The translations under genes were made by a program, and so were the position numbers. 64,000 nt of DNA, taken from assembly GCA_950054155.1 (NCBI GenBank), contig CATLOT010000008.1, positions 1-64,000 on the forward strand. Reading direction: 5' to 3'. This document shows, piece after piece, positions 35,958-45,553 of the stretch. Each line of letters opens with the position of its first letter. Position 1 is the first letter of the stretch. The notes beneath the pieces are model-generated. The model was not told the origin of the DNA, ran no database searches, and was given only the letters and a program-made list of their open reading frames with translations. Source of the stretch: an uncultured Bacteriovoracaceae bacterium. GTDB lineage: Bacteria > Bdellovibrionota > Bacteriovoracia > Bacteriovoracales > Bacteriovoracaceae.

Positions 35958-36300
35958 GAACCCCCTCCTCGGCGGTTGGATATGGGTTTGGCTTTGGGGG
36001 CCAAAAAGACTTACATAACAAATACTTATCGGCAGTAAACTGACCTACTTAAATGGTGCTTGATTTCTTTTCATCTCAATTTTCAAATAAAAACAGCTAT
36101 TTAGAGGTTTAAATGGAGTTGGGAAGGAGAGGGAGGAGCCCCCTTTGCTCCTCCCTCAATCTCCATGACTAAGTCGCGGGTTTGATTCAAGTTTTGGGAT
36201 GGCTACTTTTTTTGAACACCAATTAGCGGGGTCAGTTTAAAGTGTATAAAGGTTCCTAAGCCTCTAGAAACATGTCGCGCATCGTGATATATATCCTCGG
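35958..36300. other. 343-base intergenic region upstream of queE, mostly a TIR element
   Basis: No gene is visible. The first 78 bases are the divergent upstream region of the thiolase operon, with an inverted repeat TTTGGC-N7-GCCAAA at 35987-36005. From 36036 to 36239 lies the TIR element described separately. The last 60 bases form the immediate queE leader. Confidence 0.7.
36036..36239. repeat. TIR element copy 1 (MITE-like or structured leader)
   Basis: 204 bp bounded by imperfect 23-bp inverted repeats: 36036-36058 begins TAAACTGACC, and 36217-36239 ends GGTCAGTTTA; 18 of 23 positions match. The body shares AAATAAAAAC and T-run segments with copy 2 (58088-58290) at equal spacing, with roughly 60 percent identity by eye. 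At the centre is a perfect 10-bp stem, AGGGAGGAGC (36130-36139) with GCTCCTCCCT (36147-36156). No coding capacity. No target duplication is clear at this copy. Confidence 0.7.
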
Positions 36301-37002
36301 ATGAACTCAAGACTCAACATCAACTCAATTTATAGGGCCACCGAAGGGGAAGGCCACTGGCTAGGAAGCCCACAAGTCTTTGTGCGCTTTCAAGGCTGCG
36401 CAATTGGTTGTGTGAATTGTGATTCAAAAGAGACGTGGGACTTTCCCCTCCAGGGAACTCTTAGTATGGAGCAGACCCTAGAGAACGTCAGAAGAGAAGC
36501 TCTCGGAAAGATTAAAAGAGTGAGTATTACAGGCGGCGATCCTCTTCATCCTAAGAATGATGGGGCCGTTCTTGCTCTTGTTAAGGAACTTAAAGAGAGA
36601 CGGTACTGGATTAATATTGAGGCCGCTGGGACGCGGATTGTTCCGGAGATCTTTGATCTTATCGATTTCATTTCTTTTGACTTTAAAACGCCTTCGACTC
36701 AAGTGCGCTGTAATGAGAAACTCTTCATGCGCTTAGTTGAGCAGTATAAGGGCAAGTTTCAGATTAAAGCTGTTATTGAAACACGCGAAGACTTTGATGC
36801 AGTTCTAGAATTTCATGAAAAGAATTTTCCTGAGGGACGTGATTTTCCATGGTACCTGACTCCTTCTTATAATCTTGGTGAAGAGTTTCCCATGAAGCGC
36901 TTTCAAGAAGTGATTGATTGGAATGAGGAGTGTGGCGGTCTCTTTCGTGTGGTGGGTCAGCAGCATAAATGGCTCTATGGCCCAGATAAGAAGCAAGTCT
37001 AA
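36301..37002 (+). CDS. queE: 7-carboxy-7-deazaguanine synthase
   Basis: Radical-SAM enzyme of queuosine biosynthesis that ring-contracts 6-carboxytetrahydropterin to CDG. 233 aa. The start is IYRATEGEGHWLGSPQVFVRF, followed by the cluster motif CAIGCVNC (CxxxCxxC) and ITGGDPLHP for SAM binding. Length and motifs match QueE. The gene stands apart from other que genes, downstream of a TIR element. It ends convergently with a 4-base overlap with the small membrane-protein gene. Confidence 0.92.
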   Translation: MNSRLNINSIYRATEGEGHWLGSPQVFVRFQGCAIGCVNCDSKETWDFPLQGTLSMEQTLENVRREALGKIKRVSITGGDPLHPKNDGAVLALVKELKERRYWINIEAAGTRIVPEIFDLIDFISFDFKTPSTQVRCNEKLFMRLVEQYKGKFQIKAVIETREDFDAVLEFHEKNFPEGRDFPWYLTPSYNLGEEFPMKRFQEVIDWNEECGGLFRVVGQQHKWLYGPDKKQV

Positions 37003-37256
37003 TTTCCTCGCTTTAAATTTTCTTTTTCAATAAGTTCTGCCGGGTCACGAAAGTCTTTTCTTTTGTCTGTAACGTTACCTTCTTCTTGTTTTTCAACCTT
37101 CTTCTTCTTTCTCTCGGCTAAAAACCTTAAGCCAAAAAGTCCTACCCAACCCAGAGGCATAAGGGCCATGAGAAAGTGAGCGACAGGAGAGTCGGGATTA
37201 AACATGAGAAAGTAAATGCCACCTGCGATGGTGGTGATGAGGACTACAACTTGCAT
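36999..37256 (-). CDS. Small two-helix membrane protein
   Basis: 85 aa with two membrane segments (VVVLITTIAGGIYFLMF and FLMALMPLGWVGLFGLRFL) and a long charged cytoplasmic tail. No family recognised. It lies 8 bases after the 37265-37687 gene on the same strand, probably co-transcribed. Confidence 0.6.
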   Translation of the reverse strand: MQVVVLITTIAGGIYFLMFNPDSPVAHFLMALMPLGWVGLFGLRFLAERKKKKVEKQEEGNVTDKRKDFRDPAELIEKENLKRGN

Positions 37257-37264
37257 AGTTTTTC

Positions 37265-37687
37265 TTAAAAGAGGCGGTCTTTACTTATAGCCATATCAAT
37301 CAGATTGCCGTTGTCTTCAGAGGCTTCCTTATTATTAAAGTTATCCCTATTTCTAATTTCGAGCATTTCTTGACCGTAGCTTCTTAATGAAGAAAGGCTT
37401 ATGAGACAGTAGTCTGCATTGGCCGCTTCACTTTCTTCTTCTGGGGTCGAGCTTTCAGTGACGACAACAAGGCGGTGATCGCCTGGAAGCTTTTTAAGAG
37501 CGACCTTGATGAGAGCCTTTGACTTACTCACACTAGGAGCACAGAAGACAGCGTAGTTTTTCTTATTATTAGGGTTATAGGTGATGAAGTTCCAAAGGGT
37601 GGATTGACCATTGGTCATCGTCACATCAAAATCAAAAGCTTTAAAAGTGAGCGTACAGGCCGTGATAAATTGCTTTTGTTTTGACAT
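37265..37687 (-). CDS. Hypothetical protein
   Basis: 140 aa, no signal peptide. A mixed alpha/beta pattern (LWNFITYNPNNKKNYAVFCAPSVSKSKALIKVALKKLP, HRLVVVTESS, ADYCLISLSSL) suggests a small Rossmann-like or restriction-fold domain, but I do not recognise a family. Start ATG has a weak GGAAGG upstream. Probably in one transcript with the small membrane protein. Confidence 0.5.
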   Translation of the reverse strand: MSKQKQFITACTLTFKAFDFDVTMTNGQSTLWNFITYNPNNKKNYAVFCAPSVSKSKALIKVALKKLPGDHRLVVVTESSTPEEESEAANADYCLISLSSLRSYGQEMLEIRNRDNFNNKEASEDNGNLIDMAISKDRLF

Positions 37688-37776
37688 GGAAGGTACCCTT
37701 GAAAATCCTAATCGCGATTAAAATATTTTAATTGTTATCGGTACTTTTTAAGCATTATTTATGAGATATTTTGGGA

Positions 37777-38907
37777 CTAAAACCCTAGGAGCTTTAAGGT
37801 CTTTGATTTAGAGGATTCTTTAGAGTTGATCCTCTTTTTCCAGTCTAGGTTTTGTCCATCACTATGCCCAAGAGTCATGGCATCTTGGTTGAGGGCTGCA
37901 CTAGAGGAGGCCTGACGAGAAAGTCGAGGGAAGGCCATATCGATTTGACGGATAAGCCTCTTTTCAAGAAGGACGAGGTCCTTTCCTGCACTTGTCGCCT
38001 TCATTTGACCTTTTTCATAATCAAGCTTGGCGCAGAATCCACGACTGACGCCTTTGATGTAACTGTTTTTGGCCCTGAGACCTTTTAAGTTGGGATTTTC
38101 TCGCCTTGTTCTTTGCCAGAGCTTTTCAAATTCTTTTTCAAGGTAATCGCACAGGTCCTTGGCCATTTCCACATTCAAGCGAGAGCCGACGACATCAAGT
38201 TTTACGCCCGAAGTATTTCGGTTAAAGACCGGCTGAACATAGAAGCGGCTAAGGATGTCGTAGAAGGCGTTAAGAGAAGAGTTGAGTTTCTTGGCCTGAG
38301 CTACTGTCATGACCACGGCCTCTTCCTCACTCTCTGTGTTTTGCAGGTCTGTATCCTTGAGGTTGTATTCCACAAGAAGTTTATTCGCCTTAATCGTAGC
38401 ATTTTCGGCTTCATGAGGATTATCACTAGAACTTAGAGCAAGGAGCTTTTGTATCCTTTCTTTAACTCTTTCAAAATCAGGATCTGTTTGAGCTTTAAGG
38501 TTATCTTCTTCTAGATTTGAGTAAGCGAGACTTACATTTTCAGCCCAGTGGAACTGGCGGCACACTCCCTTAAATTCGGGGCCGTGAGGCAGGAGGCTCG
38601 AAAACTGCTTTCCATAGAGAAGAAAGGTATAAAAGTGAGCGAGCTCATGGCGAAGAATATTGTCGATGACTTCGTCTTTCGCTAGGTACATGAGCTTCTT
38701 ATGAAGACCAATTTGGTAGGAGTCGGCGTTGAAGTAGCCTAGCTTTTTAGGGTCTTCAAAAATGACAAAGTGAAGAGGGTAGAGGAATCCACGCCATACA
38801 AAGCGTGTTCTTCTCACTTCGAGGCCCATTTCCTGAGTCATCAGAAAATGGGCCCGTTTTTTAATCTTTGAAAGAAAACTCTGTGTCGTCTTTGAGTAAA
38901 TGAGCAT
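37777..38907 (-). CDS. SprT-like / DUF2786 domain protein
   Basis: 376 aa. The N-terminal half is a SprT-like metalloprotease domain with the zinc motif HELAH at 87-91 followed by GPEFKGVCRQFH. A DUF2786 segment follows at about 145-185 (ERIQKLLALSSSDNPHEAENATIKANKLL). SprT/Spartan proteases act on DNA-bound proteins; DUF2786 is of unknown role. The start codon follows the stop of sdhB directly (TAAATG), so it is part of the sdh transcript. The C-terminal 190 residues are helical and charged. Confidence 0.75.
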   Translation of the reverse strand: MLIYSKTTQSFLSKIKKRAHFLMTQEMGLEVRRTRFVWRGFLYPLHFVIFEDPKKLGYFNADSYQIGLHKKLMYLAKDEVIDNILRHELAHFYTFLLYGKQFSSLLPHGPEFKGVCRQFHWAENVSLAYSNLEEDNLKAQTDPDFERVKERIQKLLALSSSDNPHEAENATIKANKLLVEYNLKDTDLQNTESEEEAVVMTVAQAKKLNSSLNAFYDILSRFYVQPVFNRNTSGVKLDVVGSRLNVEMAKDLCDYLEKEFEKLWQRTRRENPNLKGLRAKNSYIKGVSRGFCAKLDYEKGQMKATSAGKDLVLLEKRLIRQIDMAFPRLSRQASSSAALNQDAMTLGHSDGQNLDWKKRINSKESSKSKTLKLLGF

Positions 38908-39678
38908 TTAAGACTTGGACTTAACCGCCGACTTAAGGAACTCTTTATTCATACGCGCGATATTGGAAATATTAATTCCTTTTGGACAAGAAGCTTCACA
39001 TTCGGCTTCATTGGTACAATTTCCAAAACCAAGCTCATCCATTTTCGCAACCATATTGGCGGCACGTTGTTCAGCTTCAACCTGACCTTGGGGAAGAAGA
39101 GCGAGTTGAGAAATCTTAGCCCCAACAAAGAGCATTGCTGAAGCATTCTTACAACTTGCCACACAAGCCGCGCAGCCGATACAAGCTGCTGCATCCATTG
39201 CTAGGTCCGCGCTTTCCTTTGGAATAAGGATTTCGTTCGCGTCTTGAGCGTTCCCTGTGTTTACGTTCACATAACCACCGGCCATGATGATCTCATCAAA
39301 AGCACTACGGTCAACAGTGAGGTCTTTAAGGACGGGGAATGCTCTGGCACGCCATGGCTCAATAACGATGGTGTCACCGTCATTGAAGCTTCTCATGTGA
39401 AGCTGACAAGTTGTCGTTTCTTTCTCTGGACCGTGGGCTTGACCATTAATCATCAAAGAGCACATCCCGCAAATCCCTTCACGACAGTCGTGGTCAAAGG
39501 TTACGGGCTCTTCACCTTGGCCAACCAGCTTTTCATTGAGCTGGTCAAGCATTTCAAGGAAGGAAGAGTCTGTTGATACTCCTTCAAGAGTGTAGTCGAC
39601 CATTTGGCCTTTATCTTTGGCGTCCTTCTGGCGCCAGATCTTTAAATTGAGGGTCAATAGTTTTTCATCTGCGCTCAT
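38908..39678 (-). CDS. sdhB: Succinate dehydrogenase/fumarate reductase iron-sulfur subunit
   Basis: 256 aa. Cysteines for the [2Fe-2S] centre are in CREGICGMC and TTCQLH; [4Fe-4S] and [3Fe-4S] ligands lie in [13 protein letters not shown] and [15 protein letters not shown]. Passes electrons from SdhA to the membrane subunit. The family resembles the group with Bacteroidetes/epsilon-type enzymes (non-classical linker). It is 8 bases after sdhA, and the SprT-like gene follows at once. Confidence 0.93.
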   Translation of the reverse strand: MSADEKLLTLNLKIWRQKDAKDKGQMVDYTLEGVSTDSSFLEMLDQLNEKLVGQGEEPVTFDHDCREGICGMCSLMINGQAHGPEKETTTCQLHMRSFNDGDTIVIEPWRARAFPVLKDLTVDRSAFDEIIMAGGYVNVNTGNAQDANEILIPKESADLAMDAAACIGCAACVASCKNASAMLFVGAKISQLALLPQGQVEAEQRAANMVAKMDELGFGNCTNEAECEASCPKGINISNIARMNKEFLKSAVKSKS

Positions 39679-39686
39679 AGGGCCTC

Positions 39687-41612
39687 CTATTTGTACGATC
39701 TCTGAGTTAGAGGTACGTTTTCAAAAGTTAGTTCTTCAGTGTTTCTTAGAGGTGTTGTCTCATCGCCTTGGTATTCCCAAGCAGCGACGTGACAAAAGTT
39801 TTCATCGTCACGAAGAGCTTCGTTTTCTGGAGTTTGAGACTCTTCACGAAAGTGACCACCACAAGATTCACGTCTTTCAAGGGCGTCACGGGCCATAAGC
39901 TCACCGAGCTCAAGAAAGTCGGCCACACGGTTAGCCTTTTCAAGCTCAACGTTGATACCAACTTCGGTTCCCGTCACTTTAACATCTTTCCAAAATTCTT
40001 TACGAAGATCAGAAATTTCATCGATAGCCTTTTTAAGGCCGTCTTCATTACGACTCATTCCCACTCTTTCCCACATGATCTTTCCAAGTTCCTTGTGGAA
40101 GGTATCCACTGACTTAGAGCCACCAATATGAAGAAGTCTATTAAAGCGGTCTTGAGATTCTTTCATACACTTATCAAACTCTGGGTGATCAGCGCTTACT
40201 TTATCAGTCATAAGACCTTCAGAAGCGAGGTAGTTACCAAGAGTGTAAGGAATAACAAAGTAACCATCAGCGAGACCCTGCATAAGGGCTGAAGCACCAA
40301 GGCGGTTCGCGCCGTGGTCAGAGAAGTTGGCTTCACCAAGAGCAAAACAGCCTGGCACAGTTGTTTGCAGGTTGTAATCAACCCAGAGACCACCCATCGT
40401 GTAGTGAACAGCAGGGTAGATTCTCATCGGGACTTGGTAAGGGTTCTCATCCGTAATACGGTTGTACATATCAAAGAGGTTTCCGTAGCGCTCACGAATG
40501 GCCTGCTCACCATCTCTTTTAATAGCGTCAGCAAAGTCGAGATAAACGGCAATACCTGTCTTGCCAACACCACGACCATCGTCAATCGCTTCTTTTGCAT
40601 TTCGAGAGGCAACGTCACGAGGAACGAGGTTACCAAATGAAGGATACTTTCTTTCTAGGTAGTAATCACGCTCTTCTTCTGGGATTTGACCTGGAGGACG
40701 ATTGTCGCCTTGTTTCTTAGGAACCCAAACACGACCATCGTTACGAAGAGACTCAGACATCAGAGTAAGCTTTGACTGGGCATCACCGTGAACAGGAATA
40801 CAGGTGGGGTGAATTTGAGTGTAACAAGGGTTACCAAACATCGCGCCTTTCTTATAGGCCTTCCATGCGGCAGAACCATTAGAAGTCATGGCATTTGTCG
40901 AGAGGAAGTAAACATTCCCATAACCACCCGTACAAAGAAGGACAGCATCTGCAGCCCACTTCTTAAATTCACCGGTGACAATATTTCTTGTAATTATTCC
41001 GCGCGTTCTTCCTTCAACGACAACAAGGTCAACCATTTCCTCACGAGTGTGAGATTTGATTTTTCCTTTTGCTGTTTCTTTCATCATCGCTGAGTAAGCG
41101 CCAAGTAAGAGCTGCTGTCCTGTTTGGCCACGAGCATAGAAAGTACGTGATACCTGAGCACCACCAAAAGAGCGGTTTGAAAGAGTACCACCGTATTCAC
41201 GTGCAAAGGGAACACCTTGGGCTGCACACTGGTCAATAATATTGTTAGCAACCTGAGCGAGACGATAAACATTGGCTTCACGGGCACGGTAATCGCCACC
41301 TTTTACAGTGTCATAGAAGAGACGCCAGATCGAGTCACCATCATTGGGGTAGTTCTTGGCAGCGTTAACACCACCTTGGGCCGCAATAGAGTGAGCTCTT
41401 CGTGGAGAGTCTTGAATACAGAAGGCATCGACATTGTAACCAAGCTCAGCAAGAGTTGCTGACGCTGAGGCACCGGCTAGACCTGTACCAACGACGATGA
41501 CATTGAATTTTCTTTTATTCGCAGGGTTAACAAGCTTCATTTTGAAGCGGTGGTTATCCCATTTTTCAGCGACTGGACCTTCGGGAATTTTAGAGTCAAG
41601 TTTCTTAGTCAT
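39687..41612 (-). CDS. sdhA: Succinate dehydrogenase/fumarate reductase flavoprotein subunit
   Basis: Catalytic subunit, 641 aa. The FAD-binding start is [15 protein letters not shown]; covalent-flavin region [18 protein letters not shown] region [13 protein letters not shown]; active-site region [16 protein letters not shown] with the catalytic His and Arg nearby. Length and sequence are typical of the B. subtilis/epsilonproteobacterial type. The ATG overlaps the stop of sdhC by 1 base (TAATG). Confidence 0.95.
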   Translation of the reverse strand: MTKKLDSKIPEGPVAEKWDNHRFKMKLVNPANKRKFNVIVVGTGLAGASASATLAELGYNVDAFCIQDSPRRAHSIAAQGGVNAAKNYPNDGDSIWRLFYDTVKGGDYRAREANVYRLAQVANNIIDQCAAQGVPFAREYGGTLSNRSFGGAQVSRTFYARGQTGQQLLLGAYSAMMKETAKGKIKSHTREEMVDLVVVEGRTRGIITRNIVTGEFKKWAADAVLLCTGGYGNVYFLSTNAMTSNGSAAWKAYKKGAMFGNPCYTQIHPTCIPVHGDAQSKLTLMSESLRNDGRVWVPKKQGDNRPPGQIPEEERDYYLERKYPSFGNLVPRDVASRNAKEAIDDGRGVGKTGIAVYLDFADAIKRDGEQAIRERYGNLFDMYNRITDENPYQVPMRIYPAVHYTMGGLWVDYNLQTTVPGCFALGEANFSDHGANRLGASALMQGLADGYFVIPYTLGNYLASEGLMTDKVSADHPEFDKCMKESQDRFNRLLHIGGSKSVDTFHKELGKIMWERVGMSRNEDGLKKAIDEISDLRKEFWKDVKVTGTEVGINVELEKANRVADFLELGELMARDALERRESCGGHFREESQTPENEALRDDENFCHVAAWEYQGDETTPLRNTEELTFENVPLTQRSYK

Positions 41613-42286
41613 TATTGAGCTCCTTGAACATAACAGTAAATAGGAAGTGAGGAGAAACCACAGAAAACAACTAAGGCAAAAAGCTTAGCAAGACACTTCA
41701 AGAGAGGAGTGTATTTGGGGTGGTTAAATCCGATTGATTGGAAAGCACTCCAAAACCCATGGCTTACGTGAACAGCTACACACGCCATTGAGAAAATGTA
41801 CCAGGCAACGTTCAGTGGGTTTTGATAGAATTCAATAAGAAGACGGTAGAGGTCACGCATGACAACGCCATCATAAGTTTCTTCGTAGTAGGCCCCAAAC
41901 TTAAATTGAAGAATGTGCAGGACAACGAAGACGAGAATGATTAGACCTGTGACAGGCATAGAAGAAGAAGCGAAAGTTGAACCTCTTCCCGTCGCTTGGG
42001 TCATGTAGTACTTCACGGGACGGGCCATCTTATTTTCGATCGTAAGCTTAATGGCAAGGCCAATATGCTTGAGGAAAATTAAAAGGAGAATGGCTTCGGC
42101 GAGATAGATCAAGGGATTCGATACCAGAGTATGAGCATAGGTATTGAATGCTTGAGGGCCAACAAAAATGAGAAGGTTACCGAGAAGGTGGGATACGAGG
42201 AATCCACACAACAGAAGCCCGGTGACTCCCATGCCAAACTTCTTCATAATGGAAGAAGTTATTACTTTAAAGAATTGATTCAACAT
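41612..42286 (-). CDS. sdhC: Succinate dehydrogenase cytochrome b558 subunit
   Basis: Membrane anchor of 224 aa with five predicted helices ([42 protein letters not shown] and others) and several histidines for two b haems. A single large anchor identifies the B. subtilis-type complex II. Start ATG at 42286 with AGGAG upstream; an ATG at 42316 is less well placed. First gene of the sdhCAB operon. Menaquinone use is typical of this type (established knowledge); not testable here. Confidence 0.9.
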   Translation of the reverse strand: MLNQFFKVITSSIMKKFGMGVTGLLLCGFLVSHLLGNLLIFVGPQAFNTYAHTLVSNPLIYLAEAILLLIFLKHIGLAIKLTIENKMARPVKYYMTQATGRGSTFASSSMPVTGLIILVFVVLHILQFKFGAYYEETYDGVVMRDLYRLLIEFYQNPLNVAWYIFSMACVAVHVSHGFWSAFQSIGFNHPKYTPLLKCLAKLFALVVFCGFSSLPIYCYVQGAQ

Positions 42287-42431
42287 GACGGACACACTCC
42301 TTCGGCTTAGGGTCATATTAAGTAGTATTTTGATTTGAGATTTCCCTCTTATAGTAACTCAAACAAAACAGTAAGATAAGTCGTTTTTTTAGACAATTGA
42401 GCATACAATGGGCTTAACGGAGGATGTCTAT

Positions 42432-43289
42432 ATGATGCCAAACGCTAATGACCTTGTTGCCTTTATTGAAGTCACCAGTACCGGCAATCTTTCTCGTGCC
42501 GCAGAGAGACTCGGAGTGACTCAGCCAGCCCTAAGTCAGGCCATGAAAAGGCTTGAACAGGCGATGGACACTCAGCTTTTGCTGCGTTCAAAATCTGGAG
42601 TGGTGCCCACCCGCGCCGGTAATAAGTTACTAGCTGAAGCGCGTCAGCTGCTTGAGCAGTGGGAGCGTCTGGTTACCGATAGTCAAAAAGAGAATGTCCA
42701 TGTGAGTGGCACTTATCGTTTGGGCCTTCATACTTCTGTTGCGCTTTATACACTTTCCCATTTTGGTGGCGGGCTTATGAAGTCCTTTCCTGAACTTTCC
42801 CTGCAACTGGAACACGACCTCTCTCGTCGCATCACAGAAAGGGTTGTGAGCTTTCAATTGGATTTTGGAATTGTCGTTAACCCTGTTAGCCATCCTGATC
42901 TTGTCATCAAAGAAATTTTTAAAGACACCGTGGGCTTTTATCAGCTTAAGAAAATCCCAAAGTGTAATGAGAATATCCTCATTAGTGACCCTGATCTTAT
43001 TCAAACCCAGGAGCTGATGAGAAACACAAAGGGAAAGAAGAATCCCTTTGAGCGCACTATTTTCAGCTCCTCTCTTGAGGTGATTAAAGGTCTCATTTTA
43101 AATGGGGCAGGGGTGGGGGTCATCCCTGAGCGTGTGCTCGGCGAAGATATTAAGAAGGTGAAAAGAAGAGAGGAGTTTCCCATTTTTAAAGATCGAATCT
43201 GTATGGTCTACCGACATGACTTTCAAAAGTCACAAGCTGCGAGAAGTCTAAGTGCGAGTTTGATTGATTATCTCAAGGGCCTTGAGTGA
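42432..43289 (+). CDS. LysR-family transcriptional regulator
   Basis: 285 aa. HTH at 1-60 (TGNLSRAAERLGVTQPALSQAMKRLEQ), effector domain after 90. I chose ATG 42432, with GGAGG just upstream. It is divergent from sdhC across 145 bases, so it might regulate sdhCAB, as is common for LysR genes (inference). It is followed after 1 base by the unknown 429-aa gene. Confidence 0.9.
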   Translation: MMPNANDLVAFIEVTSTGNLSRAAERLGVTQPALSQAMKRLEQAMDTQLLLRSKSGVVPTRAGNKLLAEARQLLEQWERLVTDSQKENVHVSGTYRLGLHTSVALYTLSHFGGGLMKSFPELSLQLEHDLSRRITERVVSFQLDFGIVVNPVSHPDLVIKEIFKDTVGFYQLKKIPKCNENILISDPDLIQTQELMRNTKGKKNPFERTIFSSSLEVIKGLILNGAGVGVIPERVLGEDIKKVKRREEFPIFKDRICMVYRHDFQKSQAARSLSASLIDYLKGLE

Positions 43290-43290
43290 T

Positions 43291-44580
43291 ATGAAATTAC
43301 AGTTTGAAATTGATTTTCATCAATCTGAAAAAAGGGAACCACTCACAGTGACGTGGACTCTCTTAAAGAGGCCAAGTGCCTTGATGTGGTTCAAACTTCT
43401 TAATGATTTACTTAGTCGGGATAACCCTCTTAGTGCTCGCTTTACGGGCATTCCTCTTGCTCACAAGGATATGAATTCCTTAAGTGAACGCCTTAACACC
43501 GCGATTATGGTGATTAACGATGAGGGGAACTACACCATTAAAGAGCGAGCAGAGGGGAACTTTAACCAAAAATTTAGTAATGTGATTCACCATCATTTTG
43601 AAGTTCTCTATGGTGATGTCTTTGACCCGAGTGAAATTTACCGCAAGAGCTCACCCCTGGTACAGGCTGCGATTTGTGAACTCAATCAATGTATTCATGA
43701 TATGGAAGCGATTTCCCGAGAAAGTGAAAGTGACGCTGCTTTTAGTGGTGTGGTCGTTGAGTCACTAGACATGCGCCAATTCACTCTTCCTAATGACTTT
43801 TATCAAGACTTTGATTTAGATATCGCTTTTGGTGATATCGCCCTTCACTATGGCATCATTGGAAAAACATGGTGGGAAGTTTTCATTGATGAAGATGAAG
43901 AGATCTTTGCTGATGGGATTCGTCCCCTTAACGTGATCAGCGGAGATTTTGATATTCAGTTTGGAGAACAAAAGCTTACTGAAGAGAGGCGAGAGCAATT
44001 TTTTAAGTTTCTAGAAAGTCATGGCCAAGACCCAAAGGATCCTAAATTAGCCCTTGGTCATCTCTGTGTTGCAAAGTATGAGGGAAACTCCTTGGGGCTC
44101 AGTGTGGAGACTCTAGCAGCACAAAAAGAATTTAAAAGAGAGCTTGGTAAATTTCCTTTAATTGGGGAGATGAGGTTAATCAAAGACAGTGCTGTTATTA
44201 AATCAAAGTCCTTTCTTGACACTTACACAACTCATCATGGCTTTTTTGCCGTGAGTAGGAGCGAGATTAATGAACAGGATTGGTGTGTTGAAATCAAGGC
44301 CTGCCCCATCCAGCTTGTGATCGTCGAGTCTCAAAGCAGTGAGCTTCTCAAGTCTGCCGTAGCTCCTTTTAAGGGGGCCTGGAATCAAGAGCACACGGCA
44401 GTGATTCAACTTTCCCGTGAGAGCAAGGGACCTGTTGAGCTTGTCAGTTCTGACGCTTTAAACGGGCTAAAACTCGCGAAGAATGTTGTTCTCAGTCCTG
44501 GAGAGTACTGCCATCTCGCTTACACGGGAAAAGGACACTATATTTCTGCCCTTAAATCGGATCAAATGACTGATTTTTGA
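43291..44580 (+). CDS. Hypothetical protein, 429 aa
   Basis: No signal peptide, no membrane segment, no recognised domain. The N-terminal 130 residues include DGNYTIKERAEG and VIHHHFEVLYG, the middle is acidic, and two Trp-rich stretches (IIGKTWWEVFIDED, WCVEIKACP) suggest a globular enzyme or binding protein. ATG 43291 begins 1 base after the LysR stop, so it is probably translated from the same mRNA. The regulator may control it. I cannot assign a function. Confidence 0.55.
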   Translation: MKLQFEIDFHQSEKREPLTVTWTLLKRPSALMWFKLLNDLLSRDNPLSARFTGIPLAHKDMNSLSERLNTAIMVINDEGNYTIKERAEGNFNQKFSNVIHHHFEVLYGDVFDPSEIYRKSSPLVQAAICELNQCIHDMEAISRESESDAAFSGVVVESLDMRQFTLPNDFYQDFDLDIAFGDIALHYGIIGKTWWEVFIDEDEEIFADGIRPLNVISGDFDIQFGEQKLTEERREQFFKFLESHGQDPKDPKLALGHLCVAKYEGNSLGLSVETLAAQKEFKRELGKFPLIGEMRLIKDSAVIKSKSFLDTYTTHHGFFAVSRSEINEQDWCVEIKACPIQLVIVESQSSELLKSAVAPFKGAWNQEHTAVIQLSRESKGPVELVSSDALNGLKLAKNVVLSPGEYCHLAYTGKGHYISALKSDQMTDF

Positions 44581-44618
44581 CATCATAAGAATTAATGCGA
44601 TTATTTGATCCCCATCAT

Positions 44619-44634
44619 GGTTAATTTCTTAACC
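44619..44634. promoter_or_regulatory. Palindromic operator candidate before the persulfide operon
   Basis: GGTTAA-TTTC-TTAACC is a perfect 6-bp inverted repeat centred about 42 bases before the Blh-type gene start. AT pairs extend it on both sides. BigR/YgaV-type repressors bind palindromes upstream of similar operons, but the exact sequence does not prove identity. No T-run follows, so it is unlikely to be a terminator. Confidence 0.4.
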
Positions 44635-44668
44635 TATGGTCATACTGATTGTATTAAGGAGGACCTCA

Positions 44669-45550
44669 ATGTCCAATATTGAATCTTATCCAGACTTTAA
44701 TGTTAAAACCTTCTTTGATGAAGAAACTTATACTCTGACCTATGTGCTGTGGGATCCAAAGTCCCAGGATGGTGTCATTATTGATTCAGTCTTAAATTAC
44801 GATCACGCTAGTGGAAGAATTTCTTATGAATCTTTAGATGAACTAAGGACCTTTATTAAAGAAGAAAATATTAAGGTCCGCTATCTTCTTGAAACCCATG
44901 CTCATGCCGATCACCTCACAGGTGCTCTCGTTTTAAAGAGAGACTATCCTGAAGCTATCTTAGGGATTGGAAAAAATATTCAAGAAGTCCAAAAGGTTTT
45001 TAAGCCAGTTTTTAATTTAGATATACCTACCGATGGCTCTCAGTTTGATGTGCTCTTTGAAGATGGTGAAGTGGTAGAAGCGGGAAGCCTCAGTTTTAAA
45101 GTCCTCTTTACTCCGGGCCACACGCCTGCTTGTACGAGCATACTCTTTGAGGGGGTGGTCTTTACGGGTGACGCCCTCTTTATGCCAGACTACGGCACTG
45201 GACGCTGTGATTTTCCAAAGGGCTGCGCTCAAGATCTCTATGATTCCATAACAAAGAAGCTCTATACGCTACCAGAGAATACGGTGGTCTATACAGGGCA
45301 TGATTATATGCCAGGGGGAAGAGAGCTGCGCTATCATTGTACGGTTGAAGAGTCTAAGCGTGAAAATATCAGACTGAAGGGGAGTACTTCTCAAGAGGAA
45401 TTTGTTCGATTTCGAAGAGAGAGAGATGCCACTCTTAAAGCGCCCAAGCTTATTCTTCCCAGTATTCAAGTCAACATTGATGCAGGCAAACTGCCCCAGA
45501 AAGCGGAGAACGGTGTTCGCTATTTAAGAATACCCCTTAGTGAGGAATAG
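44669..45550 (+). CDS. MBL-fold hydrolase, Blh/persulfide dioxygenase-like
   Basis: 293 aa, metallo-beta-lactamase fold related to Blh and ETHE1. Zinc/iron motif HAHADH in YLLETHAHADHLTGA, then FTPGHTPACTSI, TGDALFMPDYGTGRCDF and VYTGHDYMP supply the remaining ligands. Start ATG 44669 follows a perfect AAGGAGG site. The family oxidises glutathione persulfide to sulfite. Downstream are a periplasmic haem protein and a TauE/SafE exporter, a set seen in BigR-controlled H2S-detoxification operons. No rhodanese or ArsR regulator is next to it. Confidence 0.85.
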   Translation: MSNIESYPDFNVKTFFDEETYTLTYVLWDPKSQDGVIIDSVLNYDHASGRISYESLDELRTFIKEENIKVRYLLETHAHADHLTGALVLKRDYPEAILGIGKNIQEVQKVFKPVFNLDIPTDGSQFDVLFEDGEVVEAGSLSFKVLFTPGHTPACTSILFEGVVFTGDALFMPDYGTGRCDFPKGCAQDLYDSITKKLYTLPENTVVYTGHDYMPGGRELRYHCTVEESKRENIRLKGSTSQEEFVRFRRERDATLKAPKLILPSIQVNIDAGKLPQKAENGVRYLRIPLSEE

Positions 45551-45553
45551 AAT

